A DNA stretch of 64,000 bases from Panulirus ornatus (GCF_036320965.1 NC_092276.1:6422782-6486781), one strand, 5' to 3'. Shown: positions 24,680-37,890, counted from the first letter of the stretch. Made by a program: numbers and translations. The notes: a model not told the origin generated them from the letters alone.

Positions 24680-25130
24680 TCTCCTTCATACGATCCCTCA
24701 TTTTTTTGCAACGGCATTACAACCCTTACATCCAAACGACTTCACCAACTCAAGTACATCAAAAACTTATTCCTGCTTCATTCATCAGCAACCTATACCT
24801 ACAATCCTCTTCCTCTAAGAAGCAAGGCAAAGACAAAACATGTGCAAACCGTTATGACTGGACAACCACTAAACAATCGCCTTCCTTGCGCAGTCTTAAA
24901 ATCCGAACCACTTTCCTTAGGTAAGTCTGAGTTATGCTTTCTCGTCTGCCTAAGATGCAACTTCAATAATGAAGACACTTAACACTTATTCCTCATATTT
25001 CCTGCACGCACACCACACGTACCATCATGCTTCCTGACATGTGGTCTCGCCCGGTAGACAGGATCGGCTTCCTGAGCGATGTGGGATCCCCATTGAAGGG
25101 GATCCTTGAGCAGGAAGGTAAGGTAAGGTA
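24680..25130 (+). pseudogene. Jockey-like LINE 3' ORF relic
   Basis: Plus-strand decayed C-terminal part of a Pol-like non-LTR ORF: an ALQPLHPNDFTNSSTS segment, a KMQLQ segment with stops, and DMWSRPVDRIGFLSDVG, the conserved Trp-x-x-Pro C-terminal block of crustacean Jockey-like elements. Several in-frame stops and frame changes make it non-functional. It is related to the relic ending near 39400, where the equivalent block reads APWIFLSTVGV. Confidence 0.6.
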
Positions 25131-26009
25131 TAAGTGCAAGCATTGTTCTTATGAAAGGTGAGGCAGCACAGAGCGGCAGGTTACGAGTATGCCAGGCTGG
25201 ATGGAGTAATCATATGTTTATACTCAATACTAATATGTAATGCATGTATCAACATTTTATACAAGAGACTATAGGTTCGACATTATATCAAGTAACGATA
25301 ACTATATGTGATTCTACTTTACACGTCATACGAGATTGGGGGTTTACAATTAAATATATGACGAAATGTTCATCATATCCGAGGCCAGACAAAGTATTAG
25401 ATTTGAAGACGTATTAGGAAAATACATTTTCTTCGACAAACTTCACGACTGTACATCCTTCACATGAAATACGCCAACTTTTTTTTTTTTTTTACAGTTA
25501 ATCATTCACTGGTGATGCGAATATCCCGTCCCTAGCTGTGATAAACCCATCAACTAATTGGTGGAGACTCATTTGCGCCATGCCAACCTGACTGACAACC
25601 CGCCTTTTTTGGCGGGTTGTCAGTCATTAATGTTCCTAAATGTTCATCACAGGGGGGATAGGGATATCATCACCTCGCCGCCAGTGAAAATACCGATAAT
25701 ATTGTGAAGAACCATTTCGCTAAGAAAAAAATAATACAGAAACAAAAAGAGATCTAACTACACACATGAGGTAAGATCAGTTAGCAGTGAGCTCGCTTTA
25801 GTACGATGAGTTCAAATTTGAGTATTGTAAATACATTTCCTGGTGAATTAAGCTAATTAAAAGAACTGGAGAATCAATCTTCAAGTTTCACACTGGTAAA
25901 GGAAGGCAAGTCACAAGAATGTTTAACCTCAAGTACCAAAGGATCTACCAACACCCTTGGATAAGACTCAAATTCCTCATAACACAGGGTAATACTGCCT
26001 AAACAGGCA
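25131..26009. other. Unassigned sequence around the foldback element
   Basis: AT-rich, no gene recognised outside the foldback element. Confidence 0.5.
25505..25695. mobile_element. MITE-like foldback element
   Basis: A central perfect hairpin: arms 25589-25604 and 25611-25626 (tgactgacaacccgcc and its complement) around six T. Outer imperfect inverted arms (cactggtgatgcga..tatccc on the left, the complement of gatatcatcacctcgccgcc on the right) extend the foldback to ~190 bp. It has no coding capacity. Non-autonomous DNA transposon is an inference; no clear target-site duplication was identified. Confidence 0.5.
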
Positions 26010-27565
26010 TCAAGCTAATCGCTGATGCAACACGGTACGTTTAACCCAGGGATATACATGGGCCAAATTACGGCACCACTCAATAAAACTAACAGTGAGC
26101 TCAGTGCTCATCCCTTCGTAAGTCTTTGGAACCCGTCCTACTTTGCTGGCCAGGACGCCTCTAGTTGTGCTGACAATATACCGGAGGTTATCTGGAATGA
26201 AATGGATTCCTGCGTCCCGTCTTCGTCTAAATTTTTATTGTAAAAATCATAGTTTCAAAGCTCCTGCTCTGATTCCAGTCACATCATGGGCATATCATAC
26301 CGAGTCATGAAACTCAACCCATCTCTTGAATCTCACTCTCCCTTCATGTCTGCTCCCAATCATTGCAAAGCTGTTATTCGTAAATTCAACGAACACCTTA
26401 ATAAAAAAAAAAAAAAGAGTGTACTGATCTAAAATCTACGAATAAATTTCCCTGGTCCTGAACCAAAAGCATCCCCAACAACTGTAACTAATCGTCACTC
26501 CTCTCTTCCGACCTTTTCGTAACCTATTCTCAGTCTTTGATGTTTCCGTACATATTTGATGTTTCCTCGCACAGGTATTTTACTAAATCAAATTCTTCTT
26601 CCACCTACAAGTGGGTACGGCGTATAGTTCTGTTGCATACGTTCTCATTTCCTAGAGGAGTATAGTCCTCTGAACTAGCTCTAATCCTTCATTCCTTGTA
26701 CATTTCGCCTCGGTCTTGAAGCCAAACTTTTTCTTCTTAGAAGCAGAAATTGATGACATCCATCCTTGAGAGAGGAGACCGTTATGATCCCTCCAACTAT
26801 CGCCCTAATGCACTAACTTTTGCTATTTCCCAATCTTTTTATTCTCATCTTGTTCCAGTGCCCTCTCTCACATCACCAATTCGGGTTTCGCGGTGCAAGA
26901 TCAACGGTAACTCCTATGACTCATTTCTAGTCCTTTCTCAGGGATTTTGGTGAATCTTTTGTTCTGGCCTTTAACAAATCTAAAACATCTGACAGATTCT
27001 GGTATGTCCTAACTTTTTTAACGTTCTGCTTCTGTGTTCTCTAATATTGCATTGATCGCTACAATTCCTCTTATCCTATGAACAGTGATGTCCTTCATGG
27101 ATCTGTCCTACCATCTCATCTCTTTCTTCCATCCTAGAGCGACCTTCTTTTTTAACCTCAAATCCAACCCATTATTACTATGATGATTCCATTCTTCATA
27201 CTTCAACTCACTTTCTCTCCTTTCCTCACTATAAGACTTTTTCTATATAATACGCTCGTGCTGAACATATTTCTCTTAATTCAGATCAGTACAGCATTTC
27301 GGAATGGGAAACAGTAGCGCAAAATCTAACTTCTCCCTATACCTTTCTTAAATGTCACTCGCTTCTACCCTGCAATTACATACACATCTTCACTCAATCC
27401 TGGAAACCCCATATAGTAACCATTACAAAGTATGCTTCCAAACGATTACGAGCTGCATGAGTGCCACAATAAAAATCCTGCTTTATTATTTCTCCATCCG
27501 TCACTTTTCAACCATCCCTGTTCGTTCGATATGATGTTGCTGTCTCGTGGTTCTACACATTTCTG
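26010..27565 (+). pseudogene. Jockey-like LINE ORF2 relic
   Basis: Decayed plus-strand non-LTR ORF, distinct from the young family. Recognisable blocks in order: DASSCADN..PSSSKF (linker), NHCKAVIRKFN, ILERGDRYDPSNYRPNALT (reverse-transcriptase start), FGFRGARST, RDFGESFVLAF (block A region), a decayed VLHGSVLPSHLF (block B), EWETVAQNL, and SWKPHIVTITKYAS (thumb). Frames shift many times and stops are frequent. The closest family known to me is the Jockey-type RNA-directed DNA polymerase common in decapod genomes. Confidence 0.72.
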
Positions 27566-27629
27566 CTACTCTCGTGAGCTGGATGCCGCTTTCCAAATAC
27601 TGTCTGTAAAGACAAGCGAGACGAGGAAA

Positions 27630-28120
27630 GACCTAGGCTACTCACAGAAAGGACATATACAGCATTTACTGGTACTACGCTGTTCCCAAGAAGGACATGT
27701 ACAGAATGTACACGTTCTAGGCCACTCACAGATAGGACAGACAGCATATATGTCTACCACCAGGCTGCAAACAGAAAGGACATGTACAGCATGTACAGCG
27801 CTAAGCTACTCAAAGGAAAGATATGTACAGCATGTCAGATACTAAATATGTAAGGGATGTATATGGACTAGGCTACACACAGGAAGGACATAATACAGTA
27901 TGTATACCTACTAAGCAACTCACGGGAAGGACATTTGCAACATGTAGAGGTACTAAGCTACTCACAGGAAAGGCATTTACAGCATACATAGAGACTAGGC
28001 TACTCACAGGAAGGACATGCACAGCATGTACAGGCACTAAACTACTAACAGGAAGGACATGTGCAGCATGCACATGTTAGGACTAGGCTACTCACAAAAA
28101 GTATTTAGGATACTCACAGA
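27630..28120. repeat. 42-bp tandem repeat, about 11 copies
   Basis: The unit is built from ggctactcacaggaaggaca and tgtacagcatgtacaggtacta. Copies are diverged but keep a period of 42 bp (14 codons), which keeps frames open on both strands. No gene implied. Confidence 0.9.
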
Positions 28121-29424
28121 AAGTATACATACATTTTTTCAGCTTATGATAATGTTTCTTATATTAAGTGCATGTACAATGTGCTGATATATTTATACCT
28201 TCTGAAAATCCTCTCGCGGGCTCCCCGGTACACAACAGACCACTGTTTAAACCTGAGAGACCATTAATTACTGTCAAACGAATCATATGTAATATCAATG
28301 AGCTAAATGCTTTATGTTTACATACTCCTTATATAAATGCACTTTATATCAGCGCCAGTAACATCACACAGGATCGAACCACTGAAGGGCCTCTTTGACG
28401 TTATGCATTTACAAACAACCTAATTGATATCAATATTATATACCTTCCGTGCTCTGATTGAAACAGGTATTCTGTATGATTTTTGTCGACAGATGTAAAT
28501 TAATACAGATGCGTCTTTACACTTGACCAAAAGTTCATTATCAATGTGGACACCATTATTCAGTGCTGGAAGGCTGCACATACAGGAAATTTCTCTATCG
28601 TATGAGTATAAAGTATAGCACCTAGGAATCACCCATTTTCTCCAAAATTCACTAAATAATTTTCCTCCTCTTTTCATGATTACCGTAGTGCCTTAATCCT
28701 GATGTGGACTCGTCCACGACCGAAAACTGACACTTTAAAAAAGAAATTAAATACACCTACAAAGCAAGCGATAAAGATAATACATCGAAGAACCGAGTAC
28801 GACTACAAAAATATAAAACATTATCTAAAAGGTAGTCTGATCGAAGAGTGACCCGGCAATCTGCCCCCTGATGCTGGAGGTGGAGACTTGATTAATGTCA
28901 TACCCTGTTATCCTATCCGACCCGACCCCTCGTCGTTCTCCCTCTTCCCATGGCCTTACCTCCATCACAAGCCTCATATCATGGCCACTTATTACTATTA
29001 GTTTCGCAGATCACACAGACGTTTAAAATCAAACAACTTGAAAAGTCTGCAATCATGCTCAACTACTGTTATGACTTTATGGCTTGAACAAGGCTAAACT
29101 TCATAGGGAAATTGTCCTAAGTTGAGCTTAAACCTGTTCAAACCTTCAAGTCTTATTAAGGACAAAAAAAAAAGCAAAACTATAGTCTTATGATCCGACT
29201 ACTGGGAGCAGCACTCAGTAATAAGCGTTGTCATTACGGTAATCTGGGGTAGGGCCTCAAATCATTGCTCCGGTAAGGAATCAGCCAGGCTTTCTAGTCG
29301 GACCTAATGCCTGTAAGGTCTTTTAGCAAGGACGAAGCCAAGCTCGCGATCTGCTACAGAACCTGCGTGAGTATGAGTTTAGTTGTGAGGTACATGTTCC
29401 ACAATGTGTTGAGCCTTCTAAGAC

Positions 29425-29464
29425 GAAGGAAATACGTAGGTAGTATGCTTTCTCCCCTATATAC
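29425..29464 (-). mobile_element. SINE head relic
   Basis: The stretch ggaaatacgtaggtagtatg and ctttctccccta matches the SINE 5' region with a few differences. Confidence 0.55.
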
Positions 29465-29637
29465 ATTATTACCCTACAAACCCTTTTCCAGGAGTTCTTG
29501 CAGCTCCAAGGCTACGCAAGGAAATGACGGACTCCTTTGGAGTAAGCTCTTAAAACGAAACTGCACTCCCAATGATAACTCCTTACTAAAGCTGACTTTT
29601 CGCTTGCGGTATAATCTCATGCAAGTGGAGTCCGGTA

Positions 29638-29639
<2 letters not shown>

Positions 29640-29672
<33 letters not shown>
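29640..29672. repeat. (CA)n microsatellite
   Basis: CA array followed by gtgtatgtgtg, so the array can fold back on its flank. Confidence 0.97.
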
Positions 29673-29674
<2 letters not shown>

Positions 29675-29756
29675 TATGTGTGTCACCTTATTTACATACA
29701 AGGCAGCTCAATACGGGAGTTAACTGAAAGCCAGTATAGTTTATGGAGATTCGCTA

Positions 29757-29770
29757 GGGGGGGGGGGGGG
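29757..29770. repeat. Poly-G tract
   Basis: Fourteen consecutive G. Confidence 0.95.
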
Positions 29771-30678
29771 ATGCGCTCAAGGAACAATCGGGAATATCAA
29801 AAACGTGTCAAAGGAAATGCCAAACAATGAGATAACGTGGGACTACAAACAATACAGAACACAAGCAGTCTCCTGGACGATGAACAATACACCACAGAAC
29901 GGACGTGAGAAATACGAGGATTACCAGATGAAGTCTAGTAAAGAAATAGAAACATCATGCTATTTCAGATGATATGCTTGACCAACTCGAAAAATAAGAA
30001 TTGAAACAAGACTAACTAAGAATACGAGAAACGGAAGGGAAATGTTAGGAATGAACGCAACTTGGCTTTGTATACGGAGCGTACTTGATAGTTTAAAACA
30101 TCAAAAACGAAAGTAAACCTATCTGGGAACAAAAGGAATAGAATACCACAATCTATGAACGAAAGAAAAGTAACTAAAGCACCATGGAAAATAAAAAAGA
30201 TGAAAACTACAAGCAAAAATGAAATTGAGGATCTGACCAAAACCATCTGACCATCTGGAAAAATACGGGATCTGTCCAAAAGCGCATCACGAAAACACAG
30301 AATACACGAAATACTTGGAAGAAAAGTAAATGAAAAAGTACACCTTCCGACAACAGTCGATAGGACTGATATTGCAGAAACATGAAGAACAAGCTGAGTC
30401 CTTCAACAGAAAGTATGGAACGGATGAGGACGACATAATAATAATAAGCATAACACTAAATGAAAATGAAGACCAAACAACTTGAGTAAAGAACCAGTAC
30501 CGCCATAATTTGAAAACCAGTTTAGCGATACAAAGGAATACGCAGACAGGCATCATAAAGGGCCATATTTACCACTAATATCAATATATCTAGCAAGGAA
30601 GACTGACAGCACCTGTGAACACTTAGGAACGCGAGTTTCACAACCCGTAACCCACCTATCACATCCTACCCCAAGCAC

Positions 30679-30751
30679 AAACAAGATATATGATTCGCTG
30701 ATTCTCCGTTATCTTATCAGCCCATATCAAAACTGACCATATATCTTGTTT
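30679..30751. repeat. Inverted repeat, 14-bp perfect arms
   Basis: aaacaagatatatg at 30679-30692 is complementary to catatatcttgttt at 30738-30751, separated by 45 bases. Function unknown. Confidence 0.6.
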
Positions 30752-31864
30752 TTGTTTGTTCGGTCCAAAGACACCTTGAGATTATCACTCATCATGTACG
30801 TAGACGCACGATTTGTGCTTACACATGTAATCTATACATAACACAACATTCACACGTTTCTATTACTGTAGTTTCCACTTACAAGAGCTTCATGCATAGG
30901 ACGAGTGCTCAGCATAATAAGAATAGTACGAAATGAAAGTAAACCTCGATGCAAAAACCAATTGGAGAAAATATGCTGCAGGAATTTGCACCATCTAATG
31001 GTGTCAGAGCTAACATCATTCATTCGCATATTTCAGATAGCATTGCACATTATTACAATCACTGAAACCCCTACTCGCAAACACTCACCTACCGATGCAC
31101 GCACCGTACACGAGTAGGCGCACAAACAAATTTCTTTAACCTTTACATCAAGTTTGTCGTACACTCGCTTCAGACATAACGGGAGTTGGCCCTTGCAACT
31201 GGTGGCTGGTCAACAAAATTAAGAGTAATTGTCCCTAAGTAGGTTCACTGCTTACATCCAAAAGTGCCAGAGATAAATGCATATTTCTACGTATATTTTA
31301 GACACTATCACAACACGTAATTCATAAGGTGATGAAAGTAAATACAGCAATAAATACTATCCACATCAAATCAGAATGAACAAAACTAACCCGTGCTGTA
31401 TGTAACGTCAGTGACCACTATTCTCAAAGTCACAGAGGAAAGTGCATACAGGTACTGACAAAACAAACAAATACATTTCTAATGAGTTTGGAATCTTCAA
31501 ACTTAGCCTGCTTAAAGCATGATATTCTAGTATCAAGGAGATTCCAGTCATGGTGACGACATACTAGAGCAAAAGCATTGAAGTACTTAGCTGATAATCT
31601 GCACTTCGCCGCCGACGTTAGTTTTTCTCCTGTAGGATGAAAACCGTAATTTCCAGAAAAATTATATTCCTTACTTTCAACACATAAATTCAAGCTGTTA
31701 ACACCTTCATCCACAAAGCCTAACCTCAAAGGGAGAATAACTGGCCACGGTTACAGGCAGGGAGAAGCAACCAGTAGCACAACCTCTCTTCACAACGTTA
31801 ACTGGCATACTGAGCCGACCGTCAGCGACGCGGACGGCCCGGCTGGACCGCTCATTGACAGACC

Positions 31865-31868
<4 letters not shown>

Positions 31869-31896
<28 letters not shown>
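31869..31896. repeat. (CA)n microsatellite
   Basis: CA dinucleotide array. Confidence 0.95.
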
Positions 31897-32169
31897 TCCA
31901 TGCTCACGTACACAAACACAAACATGAATGGTCAAGTACACTTCCCTTGCTCACTGGATGTATGTCATGTATTTACGTTTCGGTGAAGATCTGAAATGTA
32001 ATCTGAGCTTTATAAATAAAAATCAGCTAAATATTTTAGTTGTACTACACGTTCGAAAGCTGAAACTACGGGTCCTATGTAAAAGTAAACTCATATAACT
32101 AGTCACAGACCATCATTAGTCACTAAGTTGATCTAGATGTTTTGTAACCTTGTCCCAAGATGCCACAAT

Positions 32170-32172
<3 letters not shown>

Positions 32173-32262
<90 letters not shown>
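32173..32262. repeat. (CT)n microsatellite
   Basis: Uninterrupted CT array of about 90 bp. Confidence 0.98.
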
Positions 32263-32266
<4 letters not shown>

Positions 32267-32434
32267 GGAAATGAAAAACGGCATGTTACTGATAGAAACA
32301 ATAAACGCTGCACTATATAGGTTAGGAAGCTGCCCAGCTGCCACACACTCTGGCAAGTCTTCCTCTTCGCCACCATCCACACCCACAACCTTCACTTGGT
32401 TCACTAACAAACCATTACAAGCGCAATGTTGACC
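32261..32434 (-). CDS. Exon-like open segment, unknown
   Basis: On the minus strand a good acceptor (gctctttcag) at about 32435 precedes an open segment containing NGLLVNQVKVVGVDGG, then acidic EEEDLPECVAAGQLPN, running to a stop beside the (CT)n array. Composition looks coding-like, but no family is recognised and no upstream exon was found. Confidence 0.2.
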
Positions 32435-35400
32435 TGAAAGAGCATGCACAAATGTTAACATTGTTAGTGTATCTATACACATGCACAACTTCTGGTTCAA
32501 CGTTGGTAAGGTGTTTGCTATAGTTGTCACCAATCTGATGAAATCAACAACAATGACACATTTCAGGGGTGAGAACATGGCGATCCCCAGACTAACAAGG
32601 GATAGACGAATCAACGGAACATATCCCTTTCCACTATTTCTGTCCAGTCAATAGAAAATCACGGGTTACTTAAAATTCTCTTGATCATGCAATGTTTTTG
32701 CAGCTGACAGTTTCCCAGACCAAAACAGAAGTTTGCAAGTCAAGCAAAATGTATGCTCGTTGTAATGTCTGGGAACTGTTTTCCTTAACGTAAAATCTGC
32801 TTCGATTGCAGCCAGATATTGTCTATGATAAAACAAACGCCAATGACACCAACTAGCAAATTACTTTGTAATAAAGGTTTAGAGTTTAACATGGATGGGA
32901 CTTATCTTTCTTCGGAAGACGCACATCTTTATTCCACGTATACATAACATTCCCTATGAACTGTTTGATATCGTATCCTTATAGCAAGCAATAAAGACAA
33001 GAAACAAGCCTATCATAAGAATGGGGAATAATTGTAGATCACAACTCAAGTTTCATTTGTTAAAACAATCTAGTGACGGAGAATTTGAGGATGAAGCGGA
33101 GATAACCTTAGGTAATGATGCAAAACGCAAGCAATATGGCGCTGAGAAAGTGACGTTTGAATGAAGAGTATGCATTTCCCTTTAAAGTTCAAATATCTCC
33201 TGTAGACATTATTTGACTATCATACTACTTTTACGTGCTAGAGACTATATCGTCACCAAAGATATGAAGATCTATAAGATAACAAGGGGCCGTGACAAAT
33301 TAAATGCGGGGGAATGTCAAGTGGCAGTCGAGGGAGCACACCAACTAGCTGAATCCTGACCGGTAAGGTGAGGCGACCTTCGGCCAGAATGACAACAACT
33401 CCCTGTGAGAGGAGGAAATACACACATTCAGAAAGGCAAAAACAAAATCCACATATGGTCCTTCAGAAGCACTGGGATATAATCAAATCTCGACCGAGAC
33501 AATGATCGGGAGCGGCGTTCGAAGATATCCAAGAATTACCGGCATACTCATCATAACGTAACCCTATTACAAGTGTGTTTCTGATGTGCTTGCTTCCACT
33601 TACAACTTAGGCATTAACTTGACAAACTTACCTCATGTCAACCTGTGTACGGCATTTAACTGCGATGAGGCTCGCATCAAAATCAAACTCGATTTACGTA
33701 ACAAAGCGTTTATATCATATATAAAATGGTTACATTCTGAATTTTCTAAAGAAGAGCTTCCTGAAAGACCCAACTTATTCTGTGAGAAAAAAAAAAAGCA
33801 CGTTAAATTCGGAACTCTTATTCTTATGTCATTGCCGGTGCGAACAATATTTCCCTCCTTAAATATGTAAGTTTAGGGTAAATTGATGTTCTAATAAAGT
33901 GCTGAATGAGTACCTGTGATGCCTTTGGTGTTATAGTATACTTGAAGTAAATTGTCCATGGTAGCAAAAGAACACGTCCATCCTTAGTTACCACACCGTA
34001 TGTCCTTATACACATTAATTTTTACCAGAAAATTTGAAAAATTGAACACATTGGTTTCCCAAACACTTGTTCTGCCATCCTTTTATGAAAATTTTCGTTC
34101 AAGTGGTATAGGAGAACCCAAACACTCATTATTCCAATGATAATTTCTTTTTGTATGTACTGTATGATATAGAGTATATTAAAGTTGCATAGTTAACATC
34201 ACTCCAGCGAACATTTTATACAAGTTTGCTATAACTCACATAGTATTGAATGCAATAAAACTATACGTTGCTAAATAAATGCCCAACAATGGACACTTCA
34301 TAGACTATCAACACCATCAGCAAGAATCAAATCTCCATTTACTGAAGCAAATGAAGGCACTATCCACTTAAGAAATTGTCAATTAACTAATTTGGTACCC
34401 ATTCATACTATAGATATGTTTCCACAGAGCCAGTTCCCTAAGCATTAATAACAGAGATCCACAATGTCAAACCGATGTTCGATAAATGGAATAACTGACT
34501 CCTTTCTAGTAGTCTGGTGGCCCAGTGCACCCGATCTACGCCTTAGCAGATAGATATCTGCCGTTCGCTGGTGGGTCTTACGTGTAATGAAGTGCACTGT
34601 TATGCTCAAATTTCATCGTATAACCTTAGTGAACTTGACAAAACCTGTTATTGGCTGCTGGTACTTCGGGAAATAGCCACAATCCTTAGTAATTCCTTTC
34701 CATGTGTCTTTTCTACTTGAGGCTACAACAGCACTCGGAAGTCCAGCAACGTCCTGTCAAGTGATGTGTAGTGGATCTGAGGGAAGAACGTGCACGGCAA
34801 CTGAGTGGTAAGTGTTTGTTGTAGTAGTTGCATCGTAGGCATGAAGGGTTCTGGAATATCTTTAATTAACGTTTGTAGTGTAGCAGGGATGGGTAAAATT
34901 CAAAGCATACTTTGTATGTACAACTCATGTTTATCCGAGAAGCGCGGTTGTTTAATCCTTGTCGGGTTAGGTTGTGTTTTGTTAGTCATATCTGTTAGTG
35001 GATAGGTAGTTTCTGAGAATATGTTGCTTACTTATGAGGTACGGGAAAACTATGTTGTTACTTTTACCGAATGGTATGGATGAAATTGCTCTTGGAGCTG
35101 TTGCACACGTTTAGGTGGGACATTGTATTGGATCTTCATTTTGTAAGTTTGTGAAGCATTCAGTGGTTGTACCGTGTGCTCAATTCTCGTTATATTTGAT
35201 TTTGAGAAAGAGAAAGAGTTGCTCGACTCTGCCAGCTTGAAGTTACTACGTAAATGAAAAGACTTTTTTGGCGAGATTGCAACTTTGGGAGTACAGTCTC
35301 AAAGAGCCGTTCAGTCTCCAATTCCTTGCTGCAATAAATAGTACAACCACTGACTGCAAAATCCTTTACAAAAGGTGTCCTGGGTAACACCAGAACTCAT

Positions 35401-36164
35401 AGAAATTGGTTCTGGGATAGTCACAGAAACTAGATCGTGGAATCCTAAGCAAGTGAAATGGTTTAGTGTGCAGATGAATTGTCCATAATACACTAAAGGT
35501 CTTTTCCTTATTCAAATCTGGTGTCAGTTTGCGTTCTGAAGGCAACTAGTTTGTATGCTGCTGTGTTCATGTTCTGTTCATTGGAGCAATTGTCTGTTCA
35601 AGGTGACTGGAGTATGTGAACTGAATTCATGTCTGTTTGAGGTTAAGAATTACTGTAATCTGTGGGGATTCACACAGAGCGAGCTATTGTTGCAATTGTA
35701 TAATGTAGTGCTGCATGTTTGTTGTTGCTTCTGAAGGGTATTGTGATGTGATTGCGAGATCGTCTACATATGAAAAGACCACATAGATGCCTACAGTATA
35801 TACAGGATGAATAGATATTTAATTTAGCGTTTCTTTTTTATATAACCTGGTGGACGAGTGAATAGTGCCCTTGTCTCCAACTCCACCGGACAGAAGCTGA
35901 AGGCTTGCTGATGGAAGTGTTAATACATATCATTATACAATTATTCATTTTTTGAGTTACCCAAATGTAAAACAACTGATTGATGATGGCTGTAAGTTCA
36001 GCTTTAATATGTTTGTTATTTGTCCCTTTCGAAAAAAAAAATTGTAAAATATCTTTCTCACATACTTGTTCACTGCTTCCCGCCTTAGCAAGGCAACATT
36101 ATGAACAGATGAAACAAACCTTACTTGCAATATTGCATTTCCTAATACTCACGTATAGTATACT

Positions 36165-37260
36165 GAAACCAGTCCATACGGTAAGTTGTAATGAAGAGAT
36201 TGAGATGGTAATGGAATGCACAGAGTATCAAACTGGGGGGAAAAAACGAGGTTTTATGAGTGGTAGAGGATATGTGCATCACGTATATGCTCTGAAAAAT
36301 GTGAGAAATACTAAGAAAAACAAAAATCTGTATGTAGCATTTACGGAGCTGGAGAGAGAGCATATGACAGGGTCGACAGAGAAGCTCTGAGGAAGGTGCT
36401 ATGAATGTATGGCATAGGAGGAAAGCAATGAGTAGATTTTATCAAAAGAGTACTGAATGTGTGCAAGTTGGTAAAGAAAATCAGGAGTGATTCAAGGTGA
36501 AAGTGGGTCTGTGGCAGGGTGTTTGCTGTCAACATGCCTGTTTAATGTTTACAAAAATTAAAAGGATAGGGAGAACGTGTTTGGAGCTTAAATGTTTGAG
36601 GATAATTACCTGATGTGATGGGGGAGGGGGGTTGATCAAATAAGAAATAATAGTGCTGGAAAGAGGTGTGGTGGTAGGGCTAGTATGTATGAGAGCTGAA
36701 GAGTAAGTGTGAAATGGTTTGGACATATGGATAAGATGAATAAGGAAAGGGTGACTAAAAATGTGTACATGTCAGCAGATAATATGAATAAGGAAAGGAT
36801 GACAAAATGTGTACTTGTCAGTGGATACATGAATAAGGAAAGGGTGACTAAAATTGTGTAAATGTCAGAGGTGGAAGGAACAAACTTTGAAAAGGGTGAA
36901 GTGTATGAAAAGGTGTAAGGATGGAGTGAAAGATGCTTTGAAGGTTCAGGGCATGAATATGAAGGAGAGTGCAAGACATGCAAGGGATACAGCGAATTCA
37001 AGTGATGGTATTTACTGTGGGTTGAACCGGGGCATATGAAGCCTTTGGGGAAACAATGGAGAGATGAAGAGGGTGTGCTGAAATGGTTTGGACATATGGA
37101 GGAAATGAGTGAGGAGAGGTTGACAAAGAGGATATGTGTCAGAAGTGGAGGGAACAAGGATAAGGAGACCAAAATGGAGATGGAAGGATTAAGTGAAGAA
37201 GATTTTGAGTGATAAGAGGCCCGAACATGGTGTAGGGCAAGAGGCGTGTGGTATACCTGG
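36165..37260 (+). pseudogene. Old LINE copy, plus strand, rearranged
   Basis: Diverged relative of the young LINE family. Reads GFMSGRGYVHHVYALKNV, then a degraded FMDLEKAYDRVDR region, a decayed block B, a piece of the EMRCLRT region (36587-36615), and the C-terminal WFGHMDKMNKERVTKNVY (36716 on). The C-terminal segment is present twice (36690-37040 and 37060-37250), so the copy is internally duplicated or is two insertions. Many stops. Confidence 0.8.
36735..36870. repeat. Internal tandem repeat in LINE relic
   Basis: The segment atgaataaggaaaggrtgac with a following tgtgtac..gtcag is repeated about three times (period 40-55 bp) within the C-terminal coding part. Confidence 0.75.
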
Positions 37261-37345
37261 GTTGATAAGCTATCGATGGACTTAACGTTCTCTCTTCCAC
37301 ACATTATTCATTGCTCCCAGAACCTTTGCCCCTTCTCCCTCTTTG

Positions 37346-37556
37346 AGAATATGGGAGAGAATACTTCCCGTGTAATCCCTGCGAGTCATAGAAGGTTCCA
37401 GGGTTTGGACAATCCTTACCGTCTGTTCTACTTTTCCAAGAAGAAGGAACAGAGATGGGGAGCCAAATGGATTTTTCCCTCCAAGGCTCAGTCATCTGTT
37501 TTTTTATGCTACTTTGCTAAAATGGGAAATGGTGTATATGCTTTGAAAAAATAATA
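37346..37556 (+). mobile_element. Diverged SINE, plus strand
   Basis: SINE with about 20 percent differences: gagaatacttcccgtgtaat, gaagaaggaacagagatggg, the tail-type gctactttgctaaaatggga, and a short A-tail. A small inverted LINE piece (37292-37345, minus) precedes it. Confidence 0.8.
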
Positions 37557-37890
37557 TGGACTGGACCAGGGCATGTGAAACATTTGGGATAAACCATGGA
37601 AAGGTCTGAGGGGCCTGGATGTGGATAGGGAGCATTAAACATGACAGCTAGATACCGAGTGTGAACAAATGTGGCCTTTTTGTCCATTTTTCAAGCACTA
37701 CCTTGCTGAAGCAGGGTGTAGTGATGCTATTTTCTGTGGGGTTGGGTAGCGACTGGAATGGATGAAGGCAAGCAAGTATGAATATGTACATATGCATATG
37801 TCTGTGAATGTATACATGTATATGTTGACGTGTGTGTATGGGCACTCATGTATATATATGTGTATATGAGTGGATGGCACTACCTCATCA
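37557..37890 (+). mobile_element. LINE long-form 3' UTR relic
   Basis: Continues the LINE 3' end after the SINE: ggaccagggcatgtgaaaca, aaaccatggaaagg, ggcctggatgtggatagg, gacagctagataccgagtgt, then gatgaaggcaagcaagtatg and TG/TA-rich sequence. Matches the long 3' UTR at 54400-54690. Confidence 0.8.

Larger units (their letters stand above)
28121..36164. other. Unassigned, mostly unique-looking sequence
   Basis: Eight kilobases without a recognisable gene or intact transposon. Small items inside are listed separately (SINE relic 29425, microsatellites, inverted repeat 30679, exon-like patch 32261). Short open frames at 28420-28677 (-), 31430-31729 (-) and 33586-33870 (+) have no recognised domain. 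Confidence 0.5.

Noticed and set aside
25589..25626. Hairpin followed by T-rich sequence resembling a bacterial terminator
   Set aside because: The context is eukaryotic with no bacterial genes, the T run is the loop rather than the tail, and the hairpin sits inside a larger foldback repeat.
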